Source: Pseudomonadota bacterium
GTDB lineage: Bacteria; Pseudomonadota; Gammaproteobacteria; Steroidobacterales; Steroidobacteraceae
DNA length: 31,126 bases
NCBI GenBank assembly: GCA_021792815.1
Contig: JAJYTX010000006.1
Location: forward strand, 1-31,126
Direction of reading: 5' to 3'
In this document: positions 13,521 to 23,300 of the stretch, piece after piece
How positions within the stretch are numbered: the first letter of the stretch is position 1
Layout: the number at the start of each line of letters is the position of its first letter
Notes under the pieces: model-generated
Databases searched by the model: none
What the model was told of the DNA's origin: nothing
The model's input: only the letters and a program-made list of their open reading frames with translations
Position numbers and translations under genes: made by a program

Positions 13521-15291
13521 AATACCCTGCGGCCAGCCCCTCGGGACGGATCGGGTAGTCGTTTGCGCCCTCCAGCAGGTGGGTGCGCGGATTGACGAGG
13601 ATCGCCTCATCGGCGCCCCAGAAGTTGAACCTCTTGAACCGGTACCCCATCGCCTGCAGGCGCCGCTTGACCGCCGGACGCATCATCCCCGGCTGGACGA
13701 AGACCACATCCGGATACCACTGCTGGTGCACGCGCGGCGCATCGACCGCCTGCTGCATGTTCATGCCGAAATCGACGACGTTGAGGAAGCTCTCGAGCAC
13801 GCTCGAGATGATCGTCGATCCGCCGGGGGCGCCCGTGACCATGAACAGCCGCCCGCCCTTGAGCACGAGGGTCGGGGCCATCGAGCTCAGCGGCCGCTTG
13901 CCGGGCTCGATCTCATTCGCCTTGCCCTGCACCAGACCGAAGGAGTTCGGCACGCCGGGCTTGGAGGTGAAATCGTCCATCTCGTTGTTGAGGAAGAAGC
14001 CGGTATCGCCGGCGATCTGCCCGAGACCGAAGAGGTAGTTGTCCGTGTACGTGACGGCGACCGCGTTGCCGTGGCTGTCGACGATCGAGTAGTTGGTCGT
14101 ATCATTGCCCTCATAAGGGCCCAGGCTCCCCTTGATCTCGGCCGACGGGGTGGCGGCATCCGGCTTGATGCTCGCCCGCAGCAGCGCCGCATGGTGCGCC
14201 GACAGCAACCGTCCGATCGGGTTGTGCACGAAGGCCGGATCGCCGAGGTAGGTGTTGCGATCGGCGAAGGCGCGACGCTCGGCCTCGACCAGATAGTGTA
14301 TGGACCTCACCGAGCCGTAACCCCACTTCGAGAACGGGTACGGCTTGATGATCTGCAGAACCTCGCACATCGTCACACCGCCCGAGCTCGGCGGCGGATC
14401 CGAGAGCACCGTGAAGCCGTGGTAGCGGCACTCGACGGGCTTCGCCCACTGCACGGTGTAGTCTGCGAAATCCTTCATCGAGAGGATGCCGCCGTGCGCG
14501 CGGCTCGCCGCGACGATCGCCCGGGCGATGGGTCCGCGATAGAAAGCGCGGCTGCCCTCGCGCGAGATCAGCTCAAGCGAGTGCGCGAGCTGCGGCTGGC
14601 GCAGCCGCTGTCCGGCCACATACGGCCTGCCGTGGTCGAGGAAAATCGCCGCGACGTTCTTGTGCCTGGCGAAATCCTTGAGCCGTGTATCGAGGATGTT
14701 GACATCACCCTGCTCGAGCACGTAGCCCTCGCGAGCCAGGCGGATCGCCGGGGCCATCACCTTCTGCCGGCTCATCGTGCCGTACTTGCGCAGCGCCGTA
14801 TCGAGGCCCAGGACCGTGCCGGGCACGCCCACGGAAAGATACGTCCGGGTGCTCAGGCCGGGCACGACCTGTCCCTTGGCGTTCTGATAGAGCGTCGGGG
14901 TCGCCTTCAACGGCGCCTTCTCGCGAAAGTCGAGAAAGACATTTTTGCCGCTCGCGAGGTGGATCATCATGAAGCCGCCGCCGCCGATGTTTCCACAGCA
15001 CGGGTGCACCACCGCAAGTGCGTAGCCCACTGCCACGGCCGCGTCCACCGCATTGCCGCCTTCCTTGAGGATCCTCAGCCCGACCTCCGTCGCCAGGTGC
15101 TGCGCGGTGACCACCATCGCGTGCCGCCCGAGCACCGGCCGATCGTGCGCGAGGGCGGCGATGGTGGCGGGCGGGGCGATCGAATCGAGCACGTGATCCG
15201 GGATCACGGCCCGGGCGGGGGCGGCGTGAGCCGATACCGCCGCCAGAGCTGCCGCGGCCGCCCATGCCAGATGAGTCTTGCGCCTGTGCAT
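13519..15291 (-). CDS. ggt: Periplasmic gamma-glutamyltransferase
   Basis: Cleaves the gamma-glutamyl bond of glutathione and related compounds, transferring glutamate to water or a peptide. From ATG 15291 (MHRRKTHLAW) the first 27 residues are a Sec signal peptide (AWAAAAALAAVSAHAAPARA), so it acts in the periplasm. The precursor should cut itself before the catalytic Thr (about 398, in NDTTNYSIVD, matching TTHYS of E. coli). Other family residues are present: the glutamate-binding Arg (about 123, FREKAP), PLSSMAPT near 454 and the oxyanion GG in GAPGGSTII. Length is typical. AAGG upstream favours ATG 15291 over GTG 15315. It follows the TonB receptor by 53 bp, so both are probably one transcript under the ECF sigma factor. 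Confidence 0.95.
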   Translation of the reverse strand: MHRRKTHLAWAAAAALAAVSAHAAPARAVIPDHVLDSIAPPATIAALAHDRPVLGRHAMVVTAQHLATEVGLRILKEGGNAVDAAVAVGYALAVVHPCCGNIGGGGFMMIHLASGKNVFLDFREKAPLKATPTLYQNAKGQVVPGLSTRTYLSVGVPGTVLGLDTALRKYGTMSRQKVMAPAIRLAREGYVLEQGDVNILDTRLKDFARHKNVAAIFLDHGRPYVAGQRLRQPQLAHSLELISREGSRAFYRGPIARAIVAASRAHGGILSMKDFADYTVQWAKPVECRYHGFTVLSDPPPSSGGVTMCEVLQIIKPYPFSKWGYGSVRSIHYLVEAERRAFADRNTYLGDPAFVHNPIGRLLSAHHAALLRASIKPDAATPSAEIKGSLGPYEGNDTTNYSIVDSHGNAVAVTYTDNYLFGLGQIAGDTGFFLNNEMDDFTSKPGVPNSFGLVQGKANEIEPGKRPLSSMAPTLVLKGGRLFMVTGAPGGSTIISSVLESFLNVVDFGMNMQQAVDAPRVHQQWYPDVVFVQPGMMRPAVKRRLQAMGYRFKRFNFWGADEAILVNPRTHLLEGANDYPIRPEGLAAGY

Positions 15292-15344
15292 CGCTTTCAA
15301 CCTTGTATCGCTCACGAATGCGTTAGTCTTGCAGATTACGGCCG

Positions 15345-18116
15345 TCAGTACCAGTGATACGCCACCGTGCCGTAGTAGTACGCGCCACTGAAGCCGAACG
15401 GCGAGGAATTCGGATACGGGAACATGCCGAAGACATTGTTGGCACTGTTGTTCTGCTGCGGATAGGTATTACCGAGATCGTCGCCGCCCACCGTCAGCAT
15501 CAAACGCCTCCACCGATAGGTGAGGCTCGCATCGAGCAGATAGCGCGCGCCGTAGGACTGCACGTTTGCGGCGGTGGTGCCAAAATACCTCCACTTCCCG
15601 TAGCGCGTGAGCTGAGCATGCGCCAGCCAGCGCCCGAGGTACCAGTCCGCTCCGATAGACCCTTTCGTGAGCGGCGCACTCACCGTGAGAAAGCCCCTCT
15701 CCTCCTGATCGACGATCGGCAGCACCAGTCCGTGCAGGCCGTCCTGCGGCGGATTCGGCGCAACGGCGATCAATTGGGTCTTGTTGTAGTTGAACCCGGC
15801 GCTCAGGGCCAGCCGCGAGCGGCCGAGCGCCAGTGTGTAGTGCGCCACCAGATCCGCGCCCCGCGTGCGCGTATCCACCCCATTGTAAAAGAATGCGCCG
15901 CCGTCCACGAACGGAATGCCCACCGAGGTGAGGTAGTCCTGCACGGCCGGACCGGTCAGGTTGCCGCTGAGGACGATGCGGTGCGCGATCGTGATCTGGT
16001 AGGCATCGAGCGTCGCATACAGCCCGTCATGCGGCGTGAGCACGAGCCCCACCGAGTAGCTGTGCGACTTCTCCGCCTTCAGCGGCTCCGCGCCGAGGGC
16101 CACCGCGGCCGGATTGCTCACCGGGAACTGGCGGATCGAATACGGCACATTATTTATGAACAGAAGCGATGTGCTCGAGTAGTACTCCTGCTGCAGGGTC
16201 GGGGCAAGGAAGCCGGTCGAGGCGGTCCCGCGCAGGGCAACCGCGTGATTGAATGCATAGCGGCCCGACAGGTCATACACGGTCGCCCCGCCGAAGTCGC
16301 TGTACTGCGTCCGGCGCACCGCGAACTCCGTTGACAGCCGCTTCGTCCAGTTGCTCTCGAGATCGAGGTATATCGCCCGGCTGTTGCGCGAGTGCGCGCC
16401 GGCATCCGCCGGTGTGTAGCCGGGGAATACCTGCGCTCCTTCGCCGGCATAGGATTGCGGGTCGCCCTGGCGCACGGAGAAATGATCGTACCCGTAGTCG
16501 AGGCCCCAGGCGACCAGCAGGCCGTTCGCCACCCAGCCCGGATTGAAGACGCGCTTGAAGTCGGCATTGACCATGCTCTGGCGGATCTTGGTCATGCCGA
16601 TGTAGAAGTCCGTGGGCGAGGCGCTGCCGAGCGAGTAATTGAAGGTGTCCGCCGTGTTGAGCTTCCAGGCGTTCCCGCCGGTGTCGGCGCTGAAGTCGTA
16701 GCTCCAGCCCAACAGCTTGCCGCGCACGCCGAGCACCTCCTGGTCGTCGAAGAGGTTGCTGTCCTCTATCGGCAGGTAGCCGCGCGGATAGACCGCGGCC
16801 GCGGCGGGCGAGCTGCTTTGATACTGCGCCAGCGAACGGAAGAACCCGCTCGACCACACGTCACGATGGTTGATGACCGTGAAGCCGTACAGATGGACCT
16901 CGGGGGAGAAGTCGTACTGCATGTTGATCGAGCCCTGCAGGCTGTGCACCTCCGGCAGACCATAGTGCATCGTGATCTTTCCATACATCGGATCACCGGG
17001 GAACAGCAGCTCCGGGTTGGCGCGGTTCGTGGGCCCCTGGCGAGTACCGTCGAAGCTCACGCGCACCCAGCCGTTGCTTCCCAATCGCACCCCCTCATCG
17101 ACGCCGCCGGTCACGGTTCTGCCGTCCCCCCTGATGAACTGACCGACCGTGAGGTTCGCCGAGCCGCCCCGGGCGCCGCGCTTGAGAATGATGTTGATGA
17201 CGCCCGCTATGGCGCCCGATCCGTACTGTGCGGCCGCGCCGTCGCGCAGCACCTCGATGTGGTCGATGGCGTTCATGGGAATGGCGCTGAGATCGACCGG
17301 CGAGGAGCCACGGGCGAACGTGTCATCGACGTTGGTGATCGAAGTGGTATGGACCCGCTTGCCGTCGATGAGCACCAGGGTCTCATTGGGAGAAAGGCCG
17401 CGCAGCTGCGCCGGCTCCGAGGCGTCGGTTGCATCGGTAACCGAGGATTGCGGGAAATTGAACGAGGGCAACAGCACGCTCAGCGCCGACGCCAGGTTCG
17501 ATGCGCCGGTCGCGGCCAGCTCGGCGGGGGTCACCACATCGATCGGGGAAAGCGAAGTCGCCTCCGTCACGCCGGCCTCCCGTGTGCCGGTGACCACCAC
17601 GGTGCGCAGCGCGGAATTCACAGCCGAGGGCGCCAGAGCGCTCCGGCTGACCGCCGCCGGCGCCGCGGTCGTTGGCGGATCGGGCGCTATCGCAGCGGCC
17701 ACCTTGGCCGCCGAAGGCGGATCGGACTGCGTCGCCGGCCTCCCTGCGGCCAGGGCCCGCGGAGGATTGGACCGCTGCGCCGCCGCGCCGAGCGCAGTGC
17801 CGGGGCGGCGTATTTCGATGATACTCGGACTCAGCTGGCGGTACGTGAGATGCGTACCGCCGAGCAGCCGATGCAGCGCGTAATCAAGGGTGACGTTGCC
17901 CCGCACAGCGGGCGCTTCGTGCCCGTCGGTGAGCCTCGAGAAAAACATGATCTGAATGCCGCTCTGGCGGGCGAGCTCCTGCAGCGCCGCGGCGAGCGGC
18001 TGGTGGCTGATCGCCAGATCAAAGGTCTTCGCCTCGCCACCCGCCGCCGCGGGGGTGCTCGCGAACAGGCAGATCAGCGCGGTCAACAACGCAACCACGG
18101 ACCATCGACGGTGCAT
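15345..18116 (-). CDS. TonB-dependent receptor with STN signalling domain
   Basis: Outer-membrane active importer that also reports ligand binding to FecR. Residues 1-25 are a signal peptide, 31-104 the STN domain (FDLAISHQPLAAALQELARQ), 105-170 an Ala/Pro-rich linker, and TVVVTG at 172-177 a TonB-box-like segment. The plug spans about 190-313 (LRGLSPNETLVLIDGKRV, then IEVLRDGAAAQYGSGAIAGV), followed by a 22-strand barrel to the C-terminal aromatic YHWY. At 923 aa it is intact. GGGGAGG 5 nt before the ATG is a strong ribosome site. The STN domain plus adjacent fecI/fecR-like genes marks it as a transducer. The ligand is not readable from sequence; a siderophore is usual for this system, but the neighbouring ggt suggests a peptide or glutathione-related ligand. 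Confidence 0.93.
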   Translation of the reverse strand: MHRRWSVVALLTALICLFASTPAAAGGEAKTFDLAISHQPLAAALQELARQSGIQIMFFSRLTDGHEAPAVRGNVTLDYALHRLLGGTHLTYRQLSPSIIEIRRPGTALGAAAQRSNPPRALAAGRPATQSDPPSAAKVAAAIAPDPPTTAAPAAVSRSALAPSAVNSALRTVVVTGTREAGVTEATSLSPIDVVTPAELAATGASNLASALSVLLPSFNFPQSSVTDATDASEPAQLRGLSPNETLVLIDGKRVHTTSITNVDDTFARGSSPVDLSAIPMNAIDHIEVLRDGAAAQYGSGAIAGVINIILKRGARGGSANLTVGQFIRGDGRTVTGGVDEGVRLGSNGWVRVSFDGTRQGPTNRANPELLFPGDPMYGKITMHYGLPEVHSLQGSINMQYDFSPEVHLYGFTVINHRDVWSSGFFRSLAQYQSSSPAAAAVYPRGYLPIEDSNLFDDQEVLGVRGKLLGWSYDFSADTGGNAWKLNTADTFNYSLGSASPTDFYIGMTKIRQSMVNADFKRVFNPGWVANGLLVAWGLDYGYDHFSVRQGDPQSYAGEGAQVFPGYTPADAGAHSRNSRAIYLDLESNWTKRLSTEFAVRRTQYSDFGGATVYDLSGRYAFNHAVALRGTASTGFLAPTLQQEYYSSTSLLFINNVPYSIRQFPVSNPAAVALGAEPLKAEKSHSYSVGLVLTPHDGLYATLDAYQITIAHRIVLSGNLTGPAVQDYLTSVGIPFVDGGAFFYNGVDTRTRGADLVAHYTLALGRSRLALSAGFNYNKTQLIAVAPNPPQDGLHGLVLPIVDQEERGFLTVSAPLTKGSIGADWYLGRWLAHAQLTRYGKWRYFGTTAANVQSYGARYLLDASLTYRWRRLMLTVGGDDLGNTYPQQNNSANNVFGMFPYPNSSPFGFSGAYYYGTVAYHWY

Positions 18117-18242
18117 AGCAGCCTCCCCGAAGAAGATTCAGCTGTAATCGATGTTCTTTGTGTAATTAGAGGCCGCGCGCGCCGACTTGGCCCCCCGTCG
18201 CGGGGAAATATATTGAGTCCCGGCGCGCCTCAGTCGCCACTC

Positions 18243-18258
18243 GTCGCGGGCCCGCGAC
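18243..18258. repeat. 16-bp perfect palindrome between fecR-like gene and receptor
   Basis: GTCGCGGGCCCGCGAC is a perfect palindrome, 8 bp after the fecR-like stop. In RNA it would form a 6-bp stem with a GGCC loop. A second small stem (CCCCG-TCG-CGGGG) is at about 18192-18204. No U-tract follows, so these may attenuate rather than stop transcription into the receptor gene, which would set regulator and receptor levels apart. Confidence 0.45.
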
Positions 18259-18266
18259 AGAGGCGC

Positions 18267-19484
18267 TCAGGGACGAGTTTGATTCACGGGTTGGTGAGCG
18301 CCGCTCATGTGTGCCGCGTCCCCCGCCCGAGGGCTCGAGAGCGTCACGACGCTCGCGCCATCGCCCGCGCGATGGATCTCGACGCCGGGCACGTCGCGCA
18401 GAAACGCGAGCAGCGACCCCGGATCGTCGATCTCGACCACTCCGGTGACCTTCCGGGCGCGCAGCGCTGCACTCGCGATCACGATGCGTTGGCCACTGTC
18501 GCGGTCGAGCTCATCGATCACCTCCCCGAGCGGGCGGTGCTCGAATACCAGCTGGTCGTGCATCCAGGCGGTGGTCGCGGACAGGTTGCTCACCGGACGC
18601 GGAGCGCTCACACCTCTCGAGGTGATCAACACCCGCTGCGCGACGCTGAGAACCAACGCGCCGGGCGGCGCCGGAAAATGCTCAAGCGACGGCCGCCTCC
18701 CCGGCGGCGCACCACCGGGGGGCGCGAACCATGCCGGGTTGACCGGCAGACGGGCCTGAGCGGCACTCATCACGGCCACCCGCCCCTGCAGCACGGTGAC
18801 CGCTGCGTATCGGTGAAGCATTGTGACGTCGAACTCCGTGCCGATTGCACGCACCACCTCACCGTCGGTGTGCACGTCGAAGGGGCGAGACGGATCGTGG
18901 CTTACCTGGAAGAGCGCCTCGCCGCGCAGAAGATGCACGACGCGGCGGCGCCTGCCGAGATCGACCACGACGCTCGAGGCGGAATTGAGCGTCACCCGCG
19001 AGCCGTCGGCCAGCAGGATCGAGCGCTGCTCTCCGGTACGGGTCTGATAGAGCTGCGCGCGCCCGGGCAGCCACAGCCAGAATGCGACCGCCGCGGCGAG
19101 CACGGCGCCGGCCGCAATCCACCCGCTGCGCCGCGTGCGCCGCCCGCGATCGACCGGCCCGCGGCTGGCGGCCAGCGGTGCATTCGGCCGCGCAAGGCCG
19201 GCTTCGCCGATGCCGACGGGCGTCGGCTCGAGGGAAGACCTGGCCTCGCGAATCAGTGTCTCGGGGGGGGTATCGGGCCAGCGCACCGCGTCGGCGCGCA
19301 GCACCGTCATCAGCCGCTCCATCGCGAGATAGGCCTCGATCCGCTCCGGGGAGCGCGACACCCAGGAGAGGAACTCGCGCCGATCGGCGGCCGTTACTCC
19401 CTCGCCGTGCAGCAGCGTCCACCATTGGGCCGCCTCCTCACGCCAGAGGCGGCGGGAATCCGAAAGGCGCGGCACGTCACTCAT
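18267..19484 (-). CDS. FecR-type anti-sigma factor / transmembrane sensor
   Basis: Inner-membrane protein that holds the ECF sigma factor and releases it when the receptor's STN domain signals. From ATG 19484 (405 aa): cytoplasmic sigma-binding DUF4880 region 10-60 (EEAAQWWTLLHGEGVTAADR, then EFLSWVSRSPERIEAYLAM), one membrane helix 120-140, FecR domain about 148-240 (SILLADGSRVTLNSAS, then GEALFQV and GTEFDV), and an STN-like C-terminal domain about 315-385 that contacts the receptor. A Pro/Gly-rich insert (APPGGAPPGRRPS) separates the last two. ATG 19484 overlaps the sigma stop by 8 nt, so the pair is translationally coupled. Confidence 0.92.
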   Translation of the reverse strand: MSDVPRLSDSRRLWREEAAQWWTLLHGEGVTAADRREFLSWVSRSPERIEAYLAMERLMTVLRADAVRWPDTPPETLIREARSSLEPTPVGIGEAGLARPNAPLAASRGPVDRGRRTRRSGWIAAGAVLAAAVAFWLWLPGRAQLYQTRTGEQRSILLADGSRVTLNSASSVVVDLGRRRRVVHLLRGEALFQVSHDPSRPFDVHTDGEVVRAIGTEFDVTMLHRYAAVTVLQGRVAVMSAAQARLPVNPAWFAPPGGAPPGRRPSLEHFPAPPGALVLSVAQRVLITSRGVSAPRPVSNLSATTAWMHDQLVFEHRPLGEVIDELDRDSGQRIVIASAALRARKVTGVVEIDDPGSLLAFLRDVPGVEIHRAGDGASVVTLSSPRAGDAAHMSGAHQPVNQTRP

Positions 19485-19965
19485 CGAGCGCACTGCGCAA
19501 TTGCTCGTAGGCGTGGGCCAGGTAGCGGCGCACCTGCCGCAGCGTCAGTCCAAGCTCCTGCGCGATCTGCTTGTACGAGTGCTCGTCCCGCAGCCGCAGG
19601 AGCACCGCCGCGCGCATCATCGGCGACATCTGCGCGAGCTGTTGATTCAGTCGCTCCTCCGAGAGCTTCGCGTCGACGGCAAGCTCGGGCAGGCACTCAT
19701 CGACCGGCGCGTCCGCCTCATCCAGACCCACCACCTCCGCAGGGTATTCACGCCGCCATTCGGCCACGACGTGACCCGCCACGCGAAGCAGATAGGCCTG
19801 GGGGTTGTGCACCTGCAGAAGATCGGGGGCACGAAGCAGACGCAGATAGATTTCCTGGGCCAGGTCCTCGACCTCGACCGTCGAGCGCACGCGGCGGCCG
19901 AGAAATTGCAGCAGGCTGCGGTTCCAGCGCCTGCGCCAGCCGACCAGCACGGTCGCGTTCGTCAT
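19477..19965 (-). CDS. ECF sigma factor, FecI-like
   Basis: About 162 aa from ATG 19965. Sigma region 2 is at residues about 12-75 (FLGRRVRSTVEVEDLAQEIYLRLL, then NPQAYLLRVAGHVVAEWRRE) and region 4 at about 105-155 (MSPMMRAAVLLRLRDEHSYKQIAQELGLT, then VRRYLAHAYEQL). It directs RNA polymerase to the receptor promoter when FecR releases it. Upstream codons at 20001 and 19977 are in frame, but GGGA 6 nt before ATG 19965 and the alignment with region 2 favour this start. It is first of the cluster fecI-fecR-receptor-ggt. No sequence matching a known FecI target promoter was identified. Confidence 0.92.
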   Translation of the reverse strand: MTNATVLVGWRRRWNRSLLQFLGRRVRSTVEVEDLAQEIYLRLLRAPDLLQVHNPQAYLLRVAGHVVAEWRREYPAEVVGLDEADAPVDECLPELAVDAKLSEERLNQQLAQMSPMMRAAVLLRLRDEHSYKQIAQELGLTLRQVRRYLAHAYEQLRSALDE

Positions 19966-20323
19966 GTTCGGTCCCATTCCCCCTGAGCCTCGGGTCTCCA
20001 CCAGTAATAGAGCGCCCTATTGCCCGTGTAGCCCCCCCTGGGCGCCGGGATTTCCGGGGAACTCCTGCGCGCCCCGCCTGCCCAACCTCGGGGCAGCCGG
20101 TCCGGGGCCGGGTGGCGCTCGACGAAGCCGTTGACGAGCGCCTGCGACGGGACGGCACACCCCTCATCCGCCCATCCATCCATCCGCCTGTATCAAGCCC
20201 GATCGCTTGCCATCCCCCGGGACAAGCGCGCAGAATTTGCCGCTTCATGAATTCCAAAAATACGCCCTCTCCCTGGCGGCCGCATTCGCATTTGGATTTG
20301 GATTTGAAGCCGAGGATTGCCCA
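19966..20323. other. Divergent intergenic region, sigma gene / tricorn gene
   Basis: 358 bp without a convincing gene; it should hold promoters for both directions. A short inverted repeat (AATAG/CTATT, about 20006-20021) lies upstream of the sigma gene. Three near-copies of TTTGGA/TTTGAA occur at 20290-20308, just before the tricorn start. No clear sigma70 promoter was found. Confidence 0.45.
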
Positions 20324-23300
20324 ATGAAGCTCAGGACTCTCGCGGTCGCGCTTTGCGCCGTCTGCTCTTTCGCGCTGGCCTCACACGAGGCGCGCGCCCA
20401 GATCGGCCCCATCCAAGCGCTGATCCGCTTTCCGAGCATTCACGGCGACACCGTGGTATTCGAAGCCGGCGGCTCGGTGTGGAAAGTCGGCGTGCACGGT
20501 GGCGAGGCCGTGCGGCTCACCGCGAGCTCCGGCTACGACTCGCATCCGCTGATTTCCCCCAACGGCCGGTGGGTCGCCTTCACCGGCTGGTATCGCGGCA
20601 ACACCGACGTCTACGTGGTGTCGATTGACGGCGGACCGGTCAAGCAGCTCACCTGGCGCTCGATCAATCAGCCGATGAACGGCGGGATCGGAACGGTCAC
20701 CGACAACATCGTCGCCGGCTGGACCCCGAACAGCCGCGACATCATTTTTCTCTCGCGGCGCGAAAGCTTCAATCCCCAGATCGAGCGCGCGTTCGAGGTG
20801 CCGATCACGGGCGGCCTGCCCGTCGCGCTGCCCATGCCGTGGACCGGACCGCTCTCGCTCAACCCCAGCGGCACTGTCGTCGCATACGACAAGCTCTCGC
20901 GCGTCCTGCTCCTGCGCTCGTTCCGCCGCAAGCACTATTACGGCGGCATGGCGGAGGATATCTTTACCTATGATCTCGCCACGGGCGCCAGCCGCCGCCT
21001 CACCCACTGGAAAGGATCGGACGTCTTCCCGATGTGGGTGGGTAACACGCTCTATTTCGCCTCGGACCGGGGCGCCAACGGCGTGCTCAATATCTGGGCC
21101 AGGAATCTCGGCACCGGGGCGCTGCGCCAGGTGACGAATTTCCCGGTCTATGACGTCGATTGGCCAAGCGCCGGCAACACCGGCATCGCCATCTCCGACG
21201 GCGGCAAGCTGTACGTGTATTCCTTCGCGACACACAAGGTGAGGCAGGTGCCGGTCACCGTACCGCTCACCGGCTCGCACACGCTGCCGTACGAGTACGC
21301 GGCGGCGAAGATGATTCGCGCAGCGGGCCTGGCGCCGGATGGCAAGCTCACGGTCTTCAGCGCGCGCGGCAAGCTGTTCACCGTGCCGGTCAAGTACGGC
21401 CATACCACCGACCTCAGCACGCGTGTCGCGAGCAACGACAAGGATCCGGCCTGGTCGCCGAACGGCAAATGGATCGCATACATCCGTAATGACGGCCGGG
21501 ACAGCCAGGTCATGGTGCGCGCCGCCGATGGCAGCGGCGCACCACGGGCGCTGACGCCCGAAGGCAATCTGACCTACATGGGACGGCTGCTCTTCAGCCC
21601 GGACGGCCACTGGCTCACCTACAGCACCTCGCGCCAGCAATTGTGGCTCGTGAACGTGAAGACGGACGTGCGCAAACTGGTGACCACGGCGCCGCGCTCG
21701 GCGCCCGTTCACATATTCCAGGATGTGGCGTTCTCGCCCGACAGCCGCTGGCTCGCGTTCTCCAAGCGCCTGGCGAACAACCTGCACGCGCTGTTCATCT
21801 ACGGCATCCACGGCGCCGATCTGCATCAGATCAGCCGCGGTGATTTCGACGACGGCAACCCGGTCTTCTCGCACAACGGCAAGTACCTGTTTTTCGTGTC
21901 CGCCCGCCTGGTCAACCCGGCGATGTCGGCATTCGGCTTCGGCGCCTCCAGCGTGGTTCCCGACGGCCTGTACGTGACCACGCTGCAGTCGATCACGCCC
22001 TCGCCGTTCGCACCGCGCACCCAGCAGCCGACGACCTCACACGGGTCCAAGGCAGGCAAGGGCAAGCCGAAGAGCGACCAGAGCAAAAAGAAAGGCAAGA
22101 AGAAGGGCAAAGGCAAACCGAAGCCCCCGCGCGTCAAAATCGACTTTGCCGGACTCATCGACCGCACCGTTCAGGTGCCGGTGCCGGCCGCGAACATCTC
22201 GAATGTCGCAGAATTCAATGGTGTGGTGTACTACTCCACCGTGCCCATCCCGACGCTCGGCGGTGCGATCCCGGGCGAGGCGCCGAAGCTGCGGGCCTAC
22301 GATCTGAAAGAGCGCAAGGCTCTGACACTCGCAACGGGCATCGGCTCGAGCTTCGCGTTGTCCGCCGATGGCTCGACGCTCCTGTACAAGCAGCAAGGCA
22401 GGTGGATACTGCGGCCCGCGACGTTCGCCCCGCAGGCGAAGACCAGGGCGCTCGACACCTCGCACATGCAGATGCTGGTGAATCCGCGCGCGGAATGGAA
22501 CGAGATCTTCAATGAAGCCTGGCGCAACGTACGCGACTACTTCGTCAATCCCCGGCTGATCAAGGAGAAATGGGCGGCGCTCGGCAAGCGCTATCAGGCG
22601 TTGCTGCCGCTGGTACAGGACAGGGAGGATCTCAACTACATCATCGGCAACATGATCGGCTCACTCGGTGAGAGCCACATGTACATCATGGGCGGGGATA
22701 TGGGCTGGAAGACGCCGCCGCAGCCGACCGCCGGGCTGGGGGTGGAATTCGCGCTGAACGCCTCGGCGGGACGCTACTACTTGAAGCGCATCTTCCACGG
22801 CGACAACACCGTGCCGGGCTATTACGCGCCGCTCGCGCAGCCGGGGCTGAAGGTCAAGACGGGCGACTACGTGCTGGCCATCAACGGCAAGCCGCTCAAG
22901 GCCTCGACCAACCCCTATTCGCTCCTGCAGGGCACGCTGGGGCAGACGATAGCGCTGAAAATCGCCTCCACGCCGGCCGGCAAGCCGTGGACCATACTGG
23001 TCAGGCCCGTCGTCAACAGCGGCAAGCTGCACCTGCTGCACTGGATCAACCGCAATCGGCGCGAGGTCACCAAGCTCTCCGGCGGCAAGATCGGCTACGT
23101 GTACCTGAATGACATGGAAGCGACCGGCCTGCACGAATTCGTGCGCCAGTTCTACGGCCAGATCACCAAGCCCGGACTGATCATCGATGACCGCTGGAAC
23201 CTCGGCGGCTTCATCGACACGATCCTCTTCGACCGCCTCACCCAGAAGATGGTGGCCGCATGGGTCAGGCGCGACGGCGTGCCGCAGCAGAGCCCGAGCG

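Noticed and set aside
13579..15357. 592-codon plus-strand frame
   Set aside because: Antisense shadow of ggt, with highly biased composition (Arg, His, Val, Asp) and no known family.
16392..20327. 1311-codon open frame on the plus strand
   Set aside because: It is antisense to the receptor, fecR-like and sigma genes. Its product is Arg/Ala/Gly/Pro-rich without any domain; a GC-rich shadow.
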